A stretch of DNA of 64,000 bases from Schistosoma haematobium (GCF_000699445.3 NC_067196.1:7621616-7685615); one strand, 5' to 3'. Counted from the stretch's first letter, positions 10,126 through 21,171 are shown. Numbers and translations: made by a program. Notes: a model not told the origin generated them from the sequence alone.

Positions 10126-12667
10126 TTTTTACTTTGTTCATCTATCTAATTTTAAAGTTGTTATAACATGAATTTGACATCTATTGATGAGTTCTAAACG
10201 TTGGTTGTCATGTGTTTCAAAGTTGCTGTTGTTATTGTTTTTTTCTAGAATTTTCAAACCAATGAACATGTGAATATTCAGCTACTAGGATATTTCTATA
10301 ATTCTCCTATGCAGACTGTAGTTATTTTAATAGTTTTTAATAATATAAAACAAAGTATCGGTATTCTTTTTTGTTCTTTTCTAGATACTATTGTTTCTAG
10401 GTTTTAAGCAGCTAAAGAGGGTCCAGGTAATAAACAGCTTTGTATTATTCTGATACATTTGTTGTTCTGGTATTGATCAAATTCATCAATAGGCAAGATC
10501 GTATGTAAGTGAATTAGTCAAATCGGATTAATATAATCTGAGATGATATAAACGATGTTGTTAAGTTCTTACTTCCATGACTTTAATTTAAGTAAACTTA
10601 TGAGAGATTCGAAATTAGGATTGGTAAAATACCCATGAATCGTTATTTTTCCATTGCTTCTATCGATGACCTTTATTCATGATGAGGGATATTTGCGCAA
10701 ACGTTTTAGCATTTAGTAAGGTTTTTATTCAGAATTCACGTAAAACCCAGTTAAATTTTAGACAAAGCTTGTACACAATCCTGTCCAATTTATGATGTAA
10801 CATCATATATGTTTAATCATGAGTTACTTAATATGTATCTAAGCGCCACAAACAATATACAGGAGTTTAATTGGTGTGGGAAAGTGTAATAGATTCGATC
10901 AAATCAATTTATAATTTAAAATCCATGGTATATTTAATTAATTGATCACTGAGTAGCAATCAATGTCATGTGTATATGGTACCTTTTTTATGTTGATCGA
11001 ATTCGACTTATCAAATTACAACTTAGTCAACTGTCGAAGTGACTCAGAATCGTGTGTATTATATCGAGATGTTACATAATTGGATATAGTCGAGAGAGGA
11101 CCGCAGACTATTTACAACTAGCTAACAAAAATTCGTTCTTTTCAAAATCTACTGATTTGAAATTAGCGTAACGAAAAAAAATAAGTAATTGACGGGTGAC
11201 TAATACATTTATTTAATCGATCATCAAATCTCAGTTGAACAAATTTCAGACAACAGTATCTTTAAGGATTACTACGTTGATTTGCATTTTACGTATTGAA
11301 CGTCTTTTGTTCACTGATTATCTTAAAAAATTGTCGGCAAGCACGTGTAAACTGATGGGCAAAATTGGAGGTCACATGAAATGAGAATATGTCCACATTT
11401 GATTATTCTAATAAGCAATTTGTTTGGTGCAGATAGATCAGGTTGACTGCTGGATACACTGTTTATTTTCTCATCTATGTGATCAATTCCAAACTCAAAT
11501 ATTGGGAAAGATGCCTTTTTGTCAAGCGTAGTGTACTTTATTTTCTTAGTTTTATCCCTCTTAAACTTTATGAATTCTTGAGAGAGCCATTATCACGTAA
11601 ACAACCTTTAAATAAGATTAATTTCCCCTCAATCTTATGTTTTTACAATGCATTCTGTCCAAACCTCATTTGTGGTGTAGTGGACAGAACTTATCTAAAA
11701 TCAAGTATAGTCAGATATGTGTGTCTTTTAGACAAATATGTCTTCCTAACTGACCATTTATTCAAGATTTTTCCTCATATATAGTATATGCATTTTGTGG
11801 GTTTCCAAATAACTAATTAGTTCTAGATCGTAGGCGACTAAAGCAAATCTACAAAATAAATTGATTTATAGTATTCCATTAGCTTAGGTTTTTCTTGCTT
11901 CAGTCATGATTAACATGTATGTTTCGTATGTTTTCTTCTCAAAGTACGATAAAATTATTGAAAAGCTATAGACAATTAGAGTTACCGATCACCTTCGATA
12001 AAACATCTGTCTCCAAAGCTAGATGGCAATGATTATTTCGTATGATGAGGTCTATGATCGCTATAATGAAACAGCTCGAGATTTTATTATTTTTTGTAAT
12101 ATATGTTTATGACTCAATATACAAGGTTCTAAATTAAGGTTGCGAGAGCTCTGAAAATGAAAGCACTATATTTACACTTTTATCTTAACTCTACGTTTCC
12201 TTAAGAATTTGTATTCAGAACCGCAAACTAAATTATGTTCGATAAATCTATGTTCAATAGCAAATACGACACCACTTTGACCAGAACCAACCCTTTATAT
12301 TTTCGAATTTAATCAGCTGTTGATATTATATAACCATGGTAACTGTCGGCATAACGTTCAACATGGTGAAACATCACTGATCAAAATTCAACCTAGGTTA
12401 TTACAGAAATTGAAACACTTTTTACATCATCTACTGAACTCAGTAATGAATTTCTCATCAGATGATGGTCAAATTTTCTAACAACAAAAATAGATACAAT
12501 ATAATTATGATTGGAAATTAAATGAATGTAAAAGTGTTCCTTAATTATATTATCCATTAAACTAATCACAAGAACGGCAAAAATAATCTCCTGAAAATAG
12601 TGTTTATTTATTTTTTTAAATACATAAACATTGGTCCAAAGAAGCATCAAATATATAAGAGCCACCT
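10126..12667. other. Unassigned unique sequence, weak coding signals only
   Basis: No known family is seen. At 10385-10426 (+), a 42-base in-frame segment encoding ILLFLGFKQLKRVQ sits between TTCTTTTCTAG and GTAATA, so it could be a tiny exon. At 11443-11784 (+) there is a 113-codon frame lacking an early ATG. The opposite strand (about 11325-11595) is also open and gives SFPIFEFGIDHIDEKINS. At about 12165-12300 (-) a frame reads SGVVFAIEHRFIEHNLVCGS. These could be old retroelement coding pieces; none is assigned. Confidence 0.35.
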
Positions 12668-13030
12668 AAATCATTCGACTTCTGTGAGAGCTGGAATACT
12701 ATCGGGGTGCCAAAACTGCAGTAGGTGATTTTCTTGGGGAGCACCTCCTCGAGCCTTTCACCTAGAGGTCTAATGCATATGGTAGTAGAGCAATGTTAGG
12801 AGATGCAGTCTCATGGAAGCCGCTATTTGTTTTCTCAGTATCCGGATATTTGCTTTTCGTCTTCTCAATTTCATAAAAAAACAGTAACACTGCGAGAAGA
12901 ACATTAGTAGAATATCTCTGGGAGTGATTGTATACTCGTGGTAACGTGAGAGCGTTTCGAAAGGGGGGGCTGGTCCTTCCCATCCTCAGTCATATCAGGG
13001 CATTAAGAGGCCTTGAAAATACAGATATTA
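12668..13030 (-). repeat. Dispersed repeat family C, internally deleted copy
   Basis: It is homologous to 28278-28705 and, in reverse, to 33455-33700 and 51630-52145. Shared blocks include GGAGATGCAGTCTCATGG, TCCGGATATTTGCTTTTCGT and GTGAGAGC-type ends. The middle is deleted between GAAGCCGC and TTTCTCAG. No family is assigned. Confidence 0.7.
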
Positions 13031-13454
13031 ATATTTAAACAGACAAGCCGATAAAAGAAACTCTATATTATGAAAGGAAGGTGTCATATAAAAATTCCCT
13101 TTTCTATATGGAGCTTACCACAGTTATAAACTTTCAGTCTATCAATAAGTTGTTTAAAAGAAAAACAAGAAAAAAAACCCTAATTCTTTTTCTTATCACA
13201 AAATTGATAACTGACAGTTGGTTTGCATCTTTAATTTTCTGTAAATATTTTTGCAGAAATAGAGCGATAGTTTATCAACAATAAGTCAAAGTCCAAAATC
13301 AATTAAATGGAAAATTCCCATCATATTAAAACAAAATTAAATGAACAAAGAATATTCTTCTGAATAATTTTTTACCAGGTCCTACAATTATATAGCTGAA
13401 TTAATAATCCATAAGATTGGTCAGGTACGTCATTTGAAATTATAACATGTAAAT
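13031..13454. other. AT-rich spacer
   Basis: Only a low-complexity open frame is present; nothing is supported. Confidence 0.5.
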
Positions 13455-13590
13455 CAAGGGTTGTTTGCTAAAGAGTCTCATGCTAAGATGAAACGGCCGT
13501 TTAGTGCTTCTAGGTTTTCAATGATGGCCTAACATTGATCCATTCATGATATCAATCTAAACTCAATAATCTCCACAACCCTATACTGAT
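13455..13590 (+). mobile_element. SINE-B 3' fragment
   Basis: This sense copy begins inside the ribozyme region (AAGAGTCTCATGCTAAGATGAAAC, core degraded) and ends with CTCCACAACCCTATACTGATA. That is the tail of the subfamily also seen at 15785 and 55556. Confidence 0.8.
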
Positions 13591-13699
13591 ATAGAATAAA
13601 ATAAAATCGTTAATGCTTGGGTGACATATATGAAGCGTTCACTTGAATAAGCTTATACGTTAAATGAAGTTCTGATATAAATGATTCAGAACTGAACTA

Positions 13700-14131
13700 T
13701 TAAAATGTTATAATATCCACAAAAACACTTTTCTGTTAATAATCATCATATACTCACTAGTGACTGGCTTCAAGATGTATAAAGTGGAGTTCTAGTGAGA
13801 AGCCCTGATCAGAATATTTCAATCGTGCTTGTTGTGAGGCAATTACTCACTGAAGACAATGGTGGATGGTGGCGCAATATCGTGGATTGATCGAAGTTAG
13901 ACACTGTTGAATGCCGGCTCAGTGGTTTAAAGCCTAAGTGTTTGCGCACGAGACTGAAAGTCCTAGGTACAAGTTCCGCATGCAGGATTGTAGGTGTGCA
14001 CTGATTAGTCGCACACTAGGACGAAACGGCCGTCCACTGCTTCTACATTTTCAATGGTAATCTAACATTATTTGATTCATGAACTCAACTATTAGAATAC
14101 TATAATATCTACATAAACCCCTTTCTGAGAA
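13700..14131 (+). mobile_element. SINE-B full-length sense copy with head-to-tail junction
   Basis: A 3' tail (TATAATATCCACAAAAACAC) is fused directly to a complete 5' region starting at the ATCATATACTCACTAGTGAC block. A tRNA-like part with an altered box A, a ribozyme region at about 14008-14050 and a normal tail follow. The core reads CUGAUUA, so it is inactive, while GGACGAAACGGCCGUC is intact. Confidence 0.85.
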
Positions 14132-14152
14132 TAAATATGGTTCACATGAGGT

Positions 14153-14171
14153 GAGAGAGAGAGAGAGAGAA
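14153..14171. repeat. (GA)n microsatellite
   Basis: About nine GA units lie just after a SINE-B tail. Confidence 0.9.
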
Positions 14172-14349
14172 TAATGTAATTACAAATCAGAAATTAGCTT
14201 ATATGTAGAATAATATGAACTAGTCACGAATTAGTAGGTTGGAGTGAATTCTAAACAAATTTCTCAAAAAGGTTAGCAATCGTAACAATAATGTTTTATA
14301 TGACCAACAATCCATGATTGATGTATTACAATTTTAAATGAAATTTCAC

Positions 14350-14410
14350 TGGTTAAAATCATGAGTCAATTGAAGCTAGACCACCATGGAAAACCTGGAA
14401 GCACTGAAAT
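14350..14410 (-). mobile_element. SINE-B antisense tail fragment
   Basis: ATCATGAGTCAATTGAAGCT and CCATGGAAAACCTGGAAGCA are near consensus. It ends inside the ribozyme helix I (GCACTG). Confidence 0.8.
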
Positions 14411-14704
14411 GACTTAAACCTGACAAATTTTATGGATTATTAATTTGGATATTAAATTGTAGAATTTAATGAGAAATTGCCAAAAAGAATATTCGTCATT
14501 TATATAATTGTGTTTTAAATGGAAAATATTTAGATTAATAGTAAACAAAATCAAACTATAAAAAATCTCACCAATTTGACAAATGAAACTACATATACAC
14601 TTAATAAGAAAAATTATTTGTCATCTATAATATGGAATTAACCTATTGGATTTATATCTGGTAAAATGACATTTTTCTTCTGGTAAGCAAAATAATTCGG
14701 ATCC
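14411..14704. other. AT-rich spacer
   Basis: Nothing recognised. Confidence 0.5.
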
Positions 14705-14809
14705 CTTAATCAGACACTATCAGTAACAACCTATCGTGGCAGAGAACAAACCACATTCCAGCGGAGAAACGAATCAGGAAGAAGAGCTGGAAGTGAATAG
14801 GACACACAA
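14705..14809 (+). pseudogene. RTE-A LINE internal fragment
   Basis: Homology to the 18968-19072 part of the longer copy is clear (ACTATCAGTAACAACCTA, GCAGAGAACAAACCACATTCC, AGGAAGAAGAGCTGGAAGTG). It stops at GGACACACAA and is followed at once by the TAAG repeat, so about 230 bases present in the 18.7-kb copy are missing here. Confidence 0.85.
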
Positions 14810-14887
<78 letters not shown>

Positions 14888-15014
14888 GAGGTAAAGTAAA
14901 GTAAGTAAGTAGCAAGTAATGGTAAAGTAAGTAAGTAAAGTAAGTAAGTAAGTAAGTAGTAAGTAAGTAAGTAAGTGAAGTAAGTAAGTAAGTATGTATG
15001 TATGTATGTATGTA
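14810..15014 (+). repeat. (TAAG)n/(TATG)n array seeded by an RTE-A tail
   Basis: About 200 bases of TAAG units, with interspersed variants (AGAGGTAAAG, GTGAAG) and a terminal block of five TATG units. All RTE-A copies in this window with a preserved 3' end finish in two to four TAAG units, so the array looks like an expansion of that tail. The Leu-Thr-Tyr-rich frames on the opposite strand are artefacts of the repeat. Confidence 0.9.
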
Positions 15015-15784
15015 AATATGATACATACAACGACAGTGATAGAAACTGTGGAATAAATCTGTTTTTTGAACATAAAACAATTAAGTTACTGCTTAGATAC
15101 AAAATAGTGTGATATTATCAATTAAATAATTGGCTTTTAAAAGCTTTTAATAAACTATGTATCAGCATTAGTAACTAAATCTAGATTTTTAATCATAATA
15201 ATTATTTTTCTTTTTCTGATAAAATAAAATGATTAAATTATCTATTTATGTACTAGATCTTGATTATGTACAGATTATAAAATTTATAGTGAATGGAAAA
15301 GGTAGAGAATGATTGTTGAATCGTCTAATCAAAATCAGTCTAATTCAATAAGTGATTAAATTATTTCTGTTTAGATCACGAATACATGAGATCGCAATTT
15401 AATAGAACAATATTATTTAAAGTGTTTTGTATAGTGGTGATAACAGTGGGATGTAAATTATGTGTTTTATCTTAGTTGTGACTGATTAGAATTTTCTTTT
15501 GTTAATATTTAAGGCTGCAACTGATCAATCTTTGTTTGAATATCTAAATCTAGCGACAGCATTTCGAATATCGGGTGCGTAGTTATAGCCTTGAATACCA
15601 ATGATGCGAAATAACAAATTCTCTGTAGAAACCCTTAAACTTTTCAATTTTGTTAGATTTCAATAGAGCAATACAAAGATTACATTAATCTGAAGAATGT
15701 GATGTATTTGCGATATACATTTTGAATAATCTGACCATTCATATACTTTCCATGGCATTTTTAGAAACTAATGAAAGTTATCAG
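15015..15784. other. AT-rich spacer
   Basis: No supported feature. Confidence 0.5.
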
Positions 15785-16012
15785 TATGGGGTTGTGCGGG
15801 TTCAGTTTTTGATTGAGACTATGAATCGATCAATGTCAGACCACCTTTGAAAACCTAGAAGCACTGGATGGCCGTCTGGTCCCAGTGTGGGACTCCTCAG
15901 CATTGTGTATCTACAATCCTATACGCGGGATTCGAACTCAGGACGTTCGGTCGCGAGAACGCTTAACATATAGACCATTGCGCCGGCATCTAATGGTGTT
16001 AATTAGGTAACA
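15785..16012 (-). mobile_element. SINE-B antisense copy, ATCAATCGG subfamily
   Basis: It starts with TATCAGTATGGGGTTGTGCG, the reverse of the subfamily tail. Box B (reverse of GAGTTCGAATCC) is at about 15928. The ribozyme second core strand is changed (TCTGGTCC in place of TTTCGTCC), so it is inactive. Confidence 0.85.
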
Positions 16013-16084
16013 TATTGAATAATTGTAGTGATAACTGTTGATCAATTGAAATAAATCGAGTTGACTGCTCCTCTAGACAATAGT

Positions 16085-16440
16085 TGACGAACTTTGAAAG
16101 CATAGGGATTTAGAGACTCAGAATGTAAGGAGGAGACAGAGTAATTGTATCTGCAATAATGCGAACGAATTTGAGCCATACACCCTAATCACCAACCATC
16201 GGTTACGAAAATCTCGTAGACCCAAATCAAGTTGTCTACATCTGTTAACAATATGGAGCAATTCAATTGTCACTGACTTTCATAGACTCACGTCACGTCT
16301 TAGTATGGTGATGCATTACCCTCTTCCATACTACTATTATCACAGACAGGCGGTAGTTGAGCCTACGCAACAGATTTTCGAACTAATTCTGTTGGTTAGA
16401 ATTCGCCACCCAAGCGTCTGAACAATAACATACGGAGGTC
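16085..16440 (-). pseudogene. RTE-B LINE C-terminal fragment, highly degraded
   Basis: ACCATCGGTTACGAAAATCTCG and GTCACTGACTTTCATAGACT align with the better copy at 52450-52700. They correspond, on the minus strand, to the C-terminal block that reads LKSLT...HVGRC...NRWLETL there. No frame remains open. Confidence 0.55.
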
Positions 16441-16937
16441 CTGGCTACATTCTAAGTGACACAAGATGGCGAAAGAAAACCTAAATTTCGAGTACGTTTA
16501 GAGACTTCGTCAGTTAGCAATTCACGAGGACTAATAAGACTTTCAAAACAAGTGCTCAACTCTCTAATTTCTCAGAATTAATTTATGTGTTGACAACCAG
16601 TCAGTTTTACTTGAATTTAAATAATTTTATGGATAATACCAGTCGGTGATGCAGATGAATTGCAGATTGGACTAATTACAATGAGTCGGTTTACCGTATC
16701 CAGGTATTCATTTACTACAATTCTTTTGTTCCATTCTTTTTAACCAACTTCTTGAACAAAAAAATGACAATCTATTTCATAATAATAACAGACCATTTTT
16801 ATTAAATAAATTTACTCAGGCAGAAATTTGAAAATCAAACCTATGAGATATTAAATGAAAAATATTAAAAATAGTTCAACATGGATGTATCCAAATAATA
16901 GTTGATGTGTAGTTGAATCTAAAGACTTTCTTAACGT
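16441..16937. other. Unassigned spacer
   Basis: No coding or repeat match was found. Confidence 0.4.
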
Positions 16938-17440
16938 TGTTACATCCTGGTGAAGACTAAATTACGGGTAACTACTGTGAACTAATAATGGACTAATATT
17001 ATATATATATATATATAAATATATATATATGTCCCTATTGTGTAATTGCTTAGTAACTAGATTATGTATATCTGTATTCCTCTTATTCTGAGCTTCATTT
17101 TGACCCATAGATTATTATACAATTTACTATTCTTAAGTTATGTTCAGTTTATTGATTACAGTCTTCCGCGTTCACAGCCAGTGTTTTGGCTTGATTTTGT
17201 ATAACTGATATCTTCTATTTTATGGTGCGCTGAGGTCTGTTTGGCTGGTATATAAACCAAGTATGTTTGAAGTAAACGATTCGCATAGTGGGAACTGTTA
17301 TTGGCTTCCTGCAATAAAGTAGACCAGCTAAGCAAACAGTGCATCAACAAAGACGCTAGGCTGCTCATACTGGTCGAACGTCATTGGTTTAGCACAGTAC
17401 TAAGATTGTATAAGTCGTATTCCGATTCGAGAATAAATCA
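16938..17440 (+). mobile_element. LTR-like repeat L1, copy 1
   Basis: It starts TGTTACATCC and aligns along its length with 53601-54085 and, inverted, with 33196-32740. An (AT)n insertion-expansion lies at 16999-17031. Shared blocks include TTCATTTTGACCCATAGA, the TATA-like GGTATATAAACC at about 17249, and AGTATGTTTGAAGTAAACGA; the other copies have AAATAAATGA, a possible poly(A) signal, at this place. A TGT start, internal TATA box and downstream AATAAA suggest a solo LTR. The 3' terminus is not defined. Confidence 0.55.
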
Positions 17441-17474
17441 TGTCTTAAAGTCACAAAAAACCTCATGTTTTAAT

Positions 17475-17893
17475 AGTTGCGATTATGAGTCAATCGAAGC
17501 AAGACCACTATGGAAAACCTGGAAGCACTGGATGGCCGTCTCGTCATATTGTGGGACTCCTCAGCAGTGCGTATACACGATCCTGCCCTGTGGGATTTCA
17601 ACCCAGGACCTATCAGTCTCGCGCGCGAGCAATTAACCACTAGACCACTGAGCCGGCATCTAATGGTATTAATGTCTAACTCCAACCAATCCACGAAACT
17701 GAGCCACCGTCCACCACTCTTCGCAATGAGTTAGTATCTCACAACAGACCTGGTTGAACTCCACTGCTTCTCACCAGAACTCCAGGATATACTTGTTGAA
17801 GTCAGTCATTAGTGAGCGTGTGTTGATTAGTATCAGAATGGGTTTTGTGGAGATTGTCTACGGTGATCTTGCTTCAATTGACTCATGATCTCA
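17475..17893 (-). mobile_element. SINE-B near-complete antisense copy with short sense tail
   Basis: The full order is present in antisense: tail, ribozyme, tRNA-like part and 5' region, ending TGATTAGTATCAGAATGGGT. A short sense tail, CTTCAATTGACTCATGATCT, follows. The ribozyme keeps CUGAGGA, but the other core strand reads GAGA, which should inactivate it. Confidence 0.9.
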
Positions 17894-18213
17894 TGATGTA
17901 AAAAGAAAACTTATGCTAAATAAATTATGGACCACTTTTACATATAACGTAACTGTTAACTTCAAGTGGATTTTAATGTTAAAAATTGTATAACAATGAA
18001 CATAACTAACATTTATACCATCTACTTATCTTATCGAATAAGTGTGATTACCTAACTATACTGTGTATTTATTCCCGTTAGAATTAACATTTCAATCCAT
18101 AATAGTCTTACATTTAAGCCATGGAAATGAAAGCTTCTGGTTTTTTCTTAAACTTTATATAGCCTACAGAAATCTATGAAATATGTAAAGATACTTAATA
18201 ATCTTTCTTCTCA

Positions 18214-18266
<53 letters not shown>

Positions 18267-18650
18267 TCTAACATATCATTCATCCATTGAATGATTCTAT
18301 TAACTTAATCTACCTAACAGATATTTTTTTTATTTCAGTGACTACACGTCAATTGTAGACACTGTTTGAGTCAATTATCTCTCATTGTAACTATCTACTT
18401 GTTTACTTGTTTTTTTCTTCTTTTTTTATAAATAAGGATTATTAAAATGAATGTTCATTATTTTTTTCTTGTTTCAAAAAAGGAAAATAAACAAAGTTAA
18501 ATTTGAAAACGAAATAAAAACATAATACAAAATTGTATCTAAGAGAATTTTTGGTTTGTTGTTAATTTTTTTTTAAAAAGAACAATAATGTCAGTTAGAT
18601 TTGTGAATAGAAATAAAAAAAACTTAGATCATGATGTGAATATTAGGTCT
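17894..18650. other. Spacer with (TA)n microsatellite
   Basis: A (TA)n tract spans 18219-18260; the rest is AT-rich with no feature. Confidence 0.6.
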
Positions 18651-18727
18651 AAAACAATTAGTCCAATTTGATAAATTACGATAATGCAATAAAAAAGTGA
18701 AATTTATTAGAATTATGTAATGATATA
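18651..18727 (+). repeat. Repeat D, left half split by RTE-A
   Basis: ACAATTAGTCCAATTTGATA through TATGTAATGATATA matches 44120-44205. The right half continues at 19301 after the LINE insertion. In the unbroken copy at 44120 the frame reads RRRRLLELCDDRLAQYISNN, so the repeat may be coding sequence of a retroelement, possibly the PLE at 20.0 kb. Confidence 0.8.
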
Positions 18728-19300
18728 ACTCCTCCCGGAGTCCCTCCGGGAAGATGTAAAAACCTTTACATATTTGGGCAGCATATTTACAACTGAGGAA
18801 TATCTGGAACTCAAAGCAACTATCAACCAACACCAAGGTCAGGATTTTCAATACGAATGTCAAGACAGTTCTACTATATGGGGCAGAAACCTGGAGAACT
18901 ACGAAAGCCATCATCCAGAAGATACAGGTGTTTATTAACAGTTGTCTACGCAAAATACTTCAGATCCGTTGGCCGGATACTATTAGCAACAACGTACTGT
19001 GGGAGAGAACAAACCAGATCCCAGCGGAGGACGAAATCAGGAAGAAGCGCTGGAAGTGGATAAGACACACATTGAGGAAAGCACCCAACTGCGTCACAAG
19101 ACATGCCCTCACATGGAATCATGAAGGCCAAAGGAGAAGAGGAAGACCAAAGAACACATTACGCTGAGGATGAAAATAGACATGAGAAAAATGAACAAGA
19201 ATTGGATGGAACTAGAAAAGAAGGCCCAGGACAGAGTGCGTAGGAGAATGCTGGTCGGCGGCTCATGCTCTATTGGGAATAACAGGCGTAAGTAAGTAAG
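18728..19300 (+). pseudogene. RTE-A LINE, 5'-truncated insertion with target-site duplication
   Basis: It encodes the C-terminal part of an RTE-like [25 protein letters not shown] and RPKNTLR stretches spread over several frames. It ends in AACAGGCG(TAAG)3. The 14-bp duplications TATGTAATGATATA (18714-18727) and TATGTGATGATATA (19301-19314) differ by one base. A short palindrome CCCGGAGTCCCTCCGGG lies at the 5' junction. Frameshifts make it non-coding. Confidence 0.9.
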
Positions 19301-19400
19301 TATGTGATGATATATTAGTGCATTACATTTCCAACAATCTGATCACACACATAAACTTGTTAAGATATTTTTATATAAAAATTAAAAGGTCAACTAGACA
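19301..19400 (+). repeat. Repeat D, right half
   Basis: TATGTGATGATATATTAG then CAATCTGATCACACACATAA continue the 44.2-kb copy after the LINE. Confidence 0.8.
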
Positions 19401-19503
19401 GGTTAAAGTTAAGTCATAACAAGGAAAAATAATAATATTAAAGTATTTTCAATAGTTGAGATCATGATCCAATTAAAGCTAGACCAACATGGAAAACCTG
19501 GAA

Positions 19504-19549
19504 GCACTGAACGGCTGTTTCGTCCTATTGTGGGACTCCTCAGCAGTGT
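19504..19549 (-). ncRNA. Hammerhead ribozyme in SINE-B, antisense arm
   Basis: On the minus strand helix I is ACACUG with CAGUGC (five of six pairs). The core is CUGAGGA, helix II is GUCC/GGAC with a 7-nt loop, the second core strand is GAAAC, helix III is very short (C...G around AGCC), and the cleavage triplet is GUU. All invariant core bases are kept. Confidence 0.75.
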
Positions 19550-19790
19550 GCATCCATGACCCCACCTCGCAGGATTCGAACCCGCTACCTATCAATCTCG
19601 CGTCAGGCACTCAACCAACCAGACCATTGAGCCGGCCGGTATCCAACGGTGTTAATGTCTTACTTCAACTAATCCACGAAATTGAGCCACCGTACACCAT
19701 TGTCTTCAGTGAGTTACTATCTCACAAATGACCCTGGCGCGAAACCAGTAGGTCCTGGGTTAAGATCTCGTGAGGCGAGGTCGTGGATGC

Positions 19791-19836
19791 GCACTGCTGA
19801 GGAGTCCCACAATAGGACGAAACGGGTGTCCAGCGC
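19791..19836 (+). ncRNA. Hammerhead ribozyme in SINE-B, sense arm
   Basis: Helix I is GCACUG with CAGCGC (one mismatch). The core is CUGAGGA (19797-19803), helix II GUCC/GGAC and the second core strand GAAAC (19819-19823). Cleavage would follow GUC at 19830. Helix III is reduced to C-G plus G-U with almost no loop (GGGUGUC). Confidence 0.75.
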
Positions 19837-20009
19837 TTCCAGGTTTTCCATGGTGATCTAGTTTCAATTGACTCATGATCTCAACTGTTGAAATTACTAC
19901 AATCTCCACAAAACTCCTTTTGATAATATTAAAGTACACAAAAACAAATGTGATTACCACTCTTGATAATAAATCAGTATTACCATGGTAGGTTAAGTGT
20001 AATGACAAA

Positions 20010-20303
20010 TTGTTTTTTGAACACATAAAGGGGGTTTCAATTTCCGTATAACTAAGGCTTCAATAAACCTTAGTATACGTCCATGAAGGCTTTTGTATAA
20101 CACTACAAATGCTGTGACTTGATGTCAACCTTATGACCAATCTCAATCAAATGTTTCTCAATCGAGGATGATGTCTCTCTATCCTGTGATCTTATTTGAT
20201 CATTGGAATCCATTTGTTTCTGCAACCATTTTGTTATGTGTTCACCCACCCTTAATTGCAAATCATGATTGCTTCTCCCTATGTACGTGTTTCAACACAT
20301 ACG
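20010..20303 (-). pseudogene. Penelope-like element GIY-YIG endonuclease fragment (family 3)
   Basis: On the minus strand one frame gives NTYIGRSNHDLQLRVGEHIT, then SSSIEKHLIEIGHKVDIKSQ. A +1 shift then gives AFVVLYKSLHGRILRFIEAL, VIRKLKPPLCVQK. These are the YIG strand, the EH helix, the H-x-IEIGH motif and the LxFIEAL...KP-LC-QK end of the PLE endonuclease. One frameshift and one stop break it. Repeat D lies directly upstream in the same orientation. Confidence 0.8.
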
Positions 20304-20309
20304 TTTAAT

Positions 20310-20430
20310 CTATCTAGTTTAATTTTTATATAAAAATGTCTTAACAAATATACGTGTGATCAGATTGTTCGAAATGTATTGTGTAAATATATCACATAAT
20401 TCTGATAAACTTCGTCTTCTCATTGCATAT
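20310..20430 (-). repeat. Repeat D, inverted copy upstream of PLE family 3
   Basis: On the minus strand it reads YAMRRRSLSELCDIFTQYI then SNNLIT and KTFLYKN before a stop. This parallels the frame in the 44-kb copy. Its position right before the endonuclease fragment suggests repeat D is part of this PLE. Confidence 0.6.
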
Positions 20431-21171
20431 CAGAAGTGAATATTATTATTAGAATGTAAACATAAATCCAAAGTAAAGTATAAATCATATCCTTCAATAG
20501 ATTAACTAGCTAGCAACTAAATTCATTTCATTTATAGCAAAATTAAGAAAATAAACATCTAGATATATATACATATTAACTGACTAAAATTGATTATAAT
20601 TCACTTAAGTCTGTTAGTAACGGAATAATTCATATTCTTTCTAATAATGTTTTATTAGGATTAGTGTTTTAAATCTAAATTCAGTCTCCTTTTTTATAAT
20701 TTGGATAGGAAAATTCATTCTTCTTTTTTTTCTAAGTATGGTGATTTTGTTCTTCAACAAGAAAGAAATATCATAAATAATAATGATAATAATAATAGTA
20801 ATAATGATAATAGGAGTAAGTAAACTAATAAGATAAAGTCAAATTCTATTCTGTTTTAATATTACTACTACTACTACTGATATTGATACTACTAATAATA
20901 CTATTACTGAATTGTTTCTAGGCCTATATCACAAAGATAAATTTATTACTTTAAAACGACTAAACCAATTCCCATTTATTATTTACTTTAACAATATTTA
21001 AGTTTCGCTTTTTTATAAAATGCATTTATTCAAGACAGGAAATCAGTCAGTTAATTCAGTCAGTTCATGTCCCAATTTCTCTGATATTGTAGATACTGAA
21101 TATAAATGCTTTCTTTTTTTGTTTTTTTTAAAAAAATAAATGCTGTAATAAAATAGTTTGTTGGTACTTAC
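20431..21171. other. AT-rich sequence 3' of the arrestin exon
   Basis: It holds imperfect AAT/ACT trinucleotide runs at about 20775-20905. No further arrestin exon was recognised. Confidence 0.5.

Larger units (their letters stand above)
19445..19925 (+). mobile_element. SINE-B inverted composite, both arms with near-intact ribozymes
   Basis: The antisense arm (19445-19735) runs from tail through ribozyme, box B (reverse of GGGTTCGAATCC) and part of the 5' region. At about 19736 it switches to a sense arm that begins inside the tRNA-like part (GCGCGAAACCAGTAGGTCCT) and runs to the tail. Sense box B is broken (GGGTTAAGATC). Confidence 0.9.

Noticed and set aside
14706..15102. Three overlapping minus-strand frames of about 100-124 codons rich in Tyr-Leu-Leu-Thr
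   Set aside because: They are the TAAG/TATG microsatellite read in three frames, not proteins.
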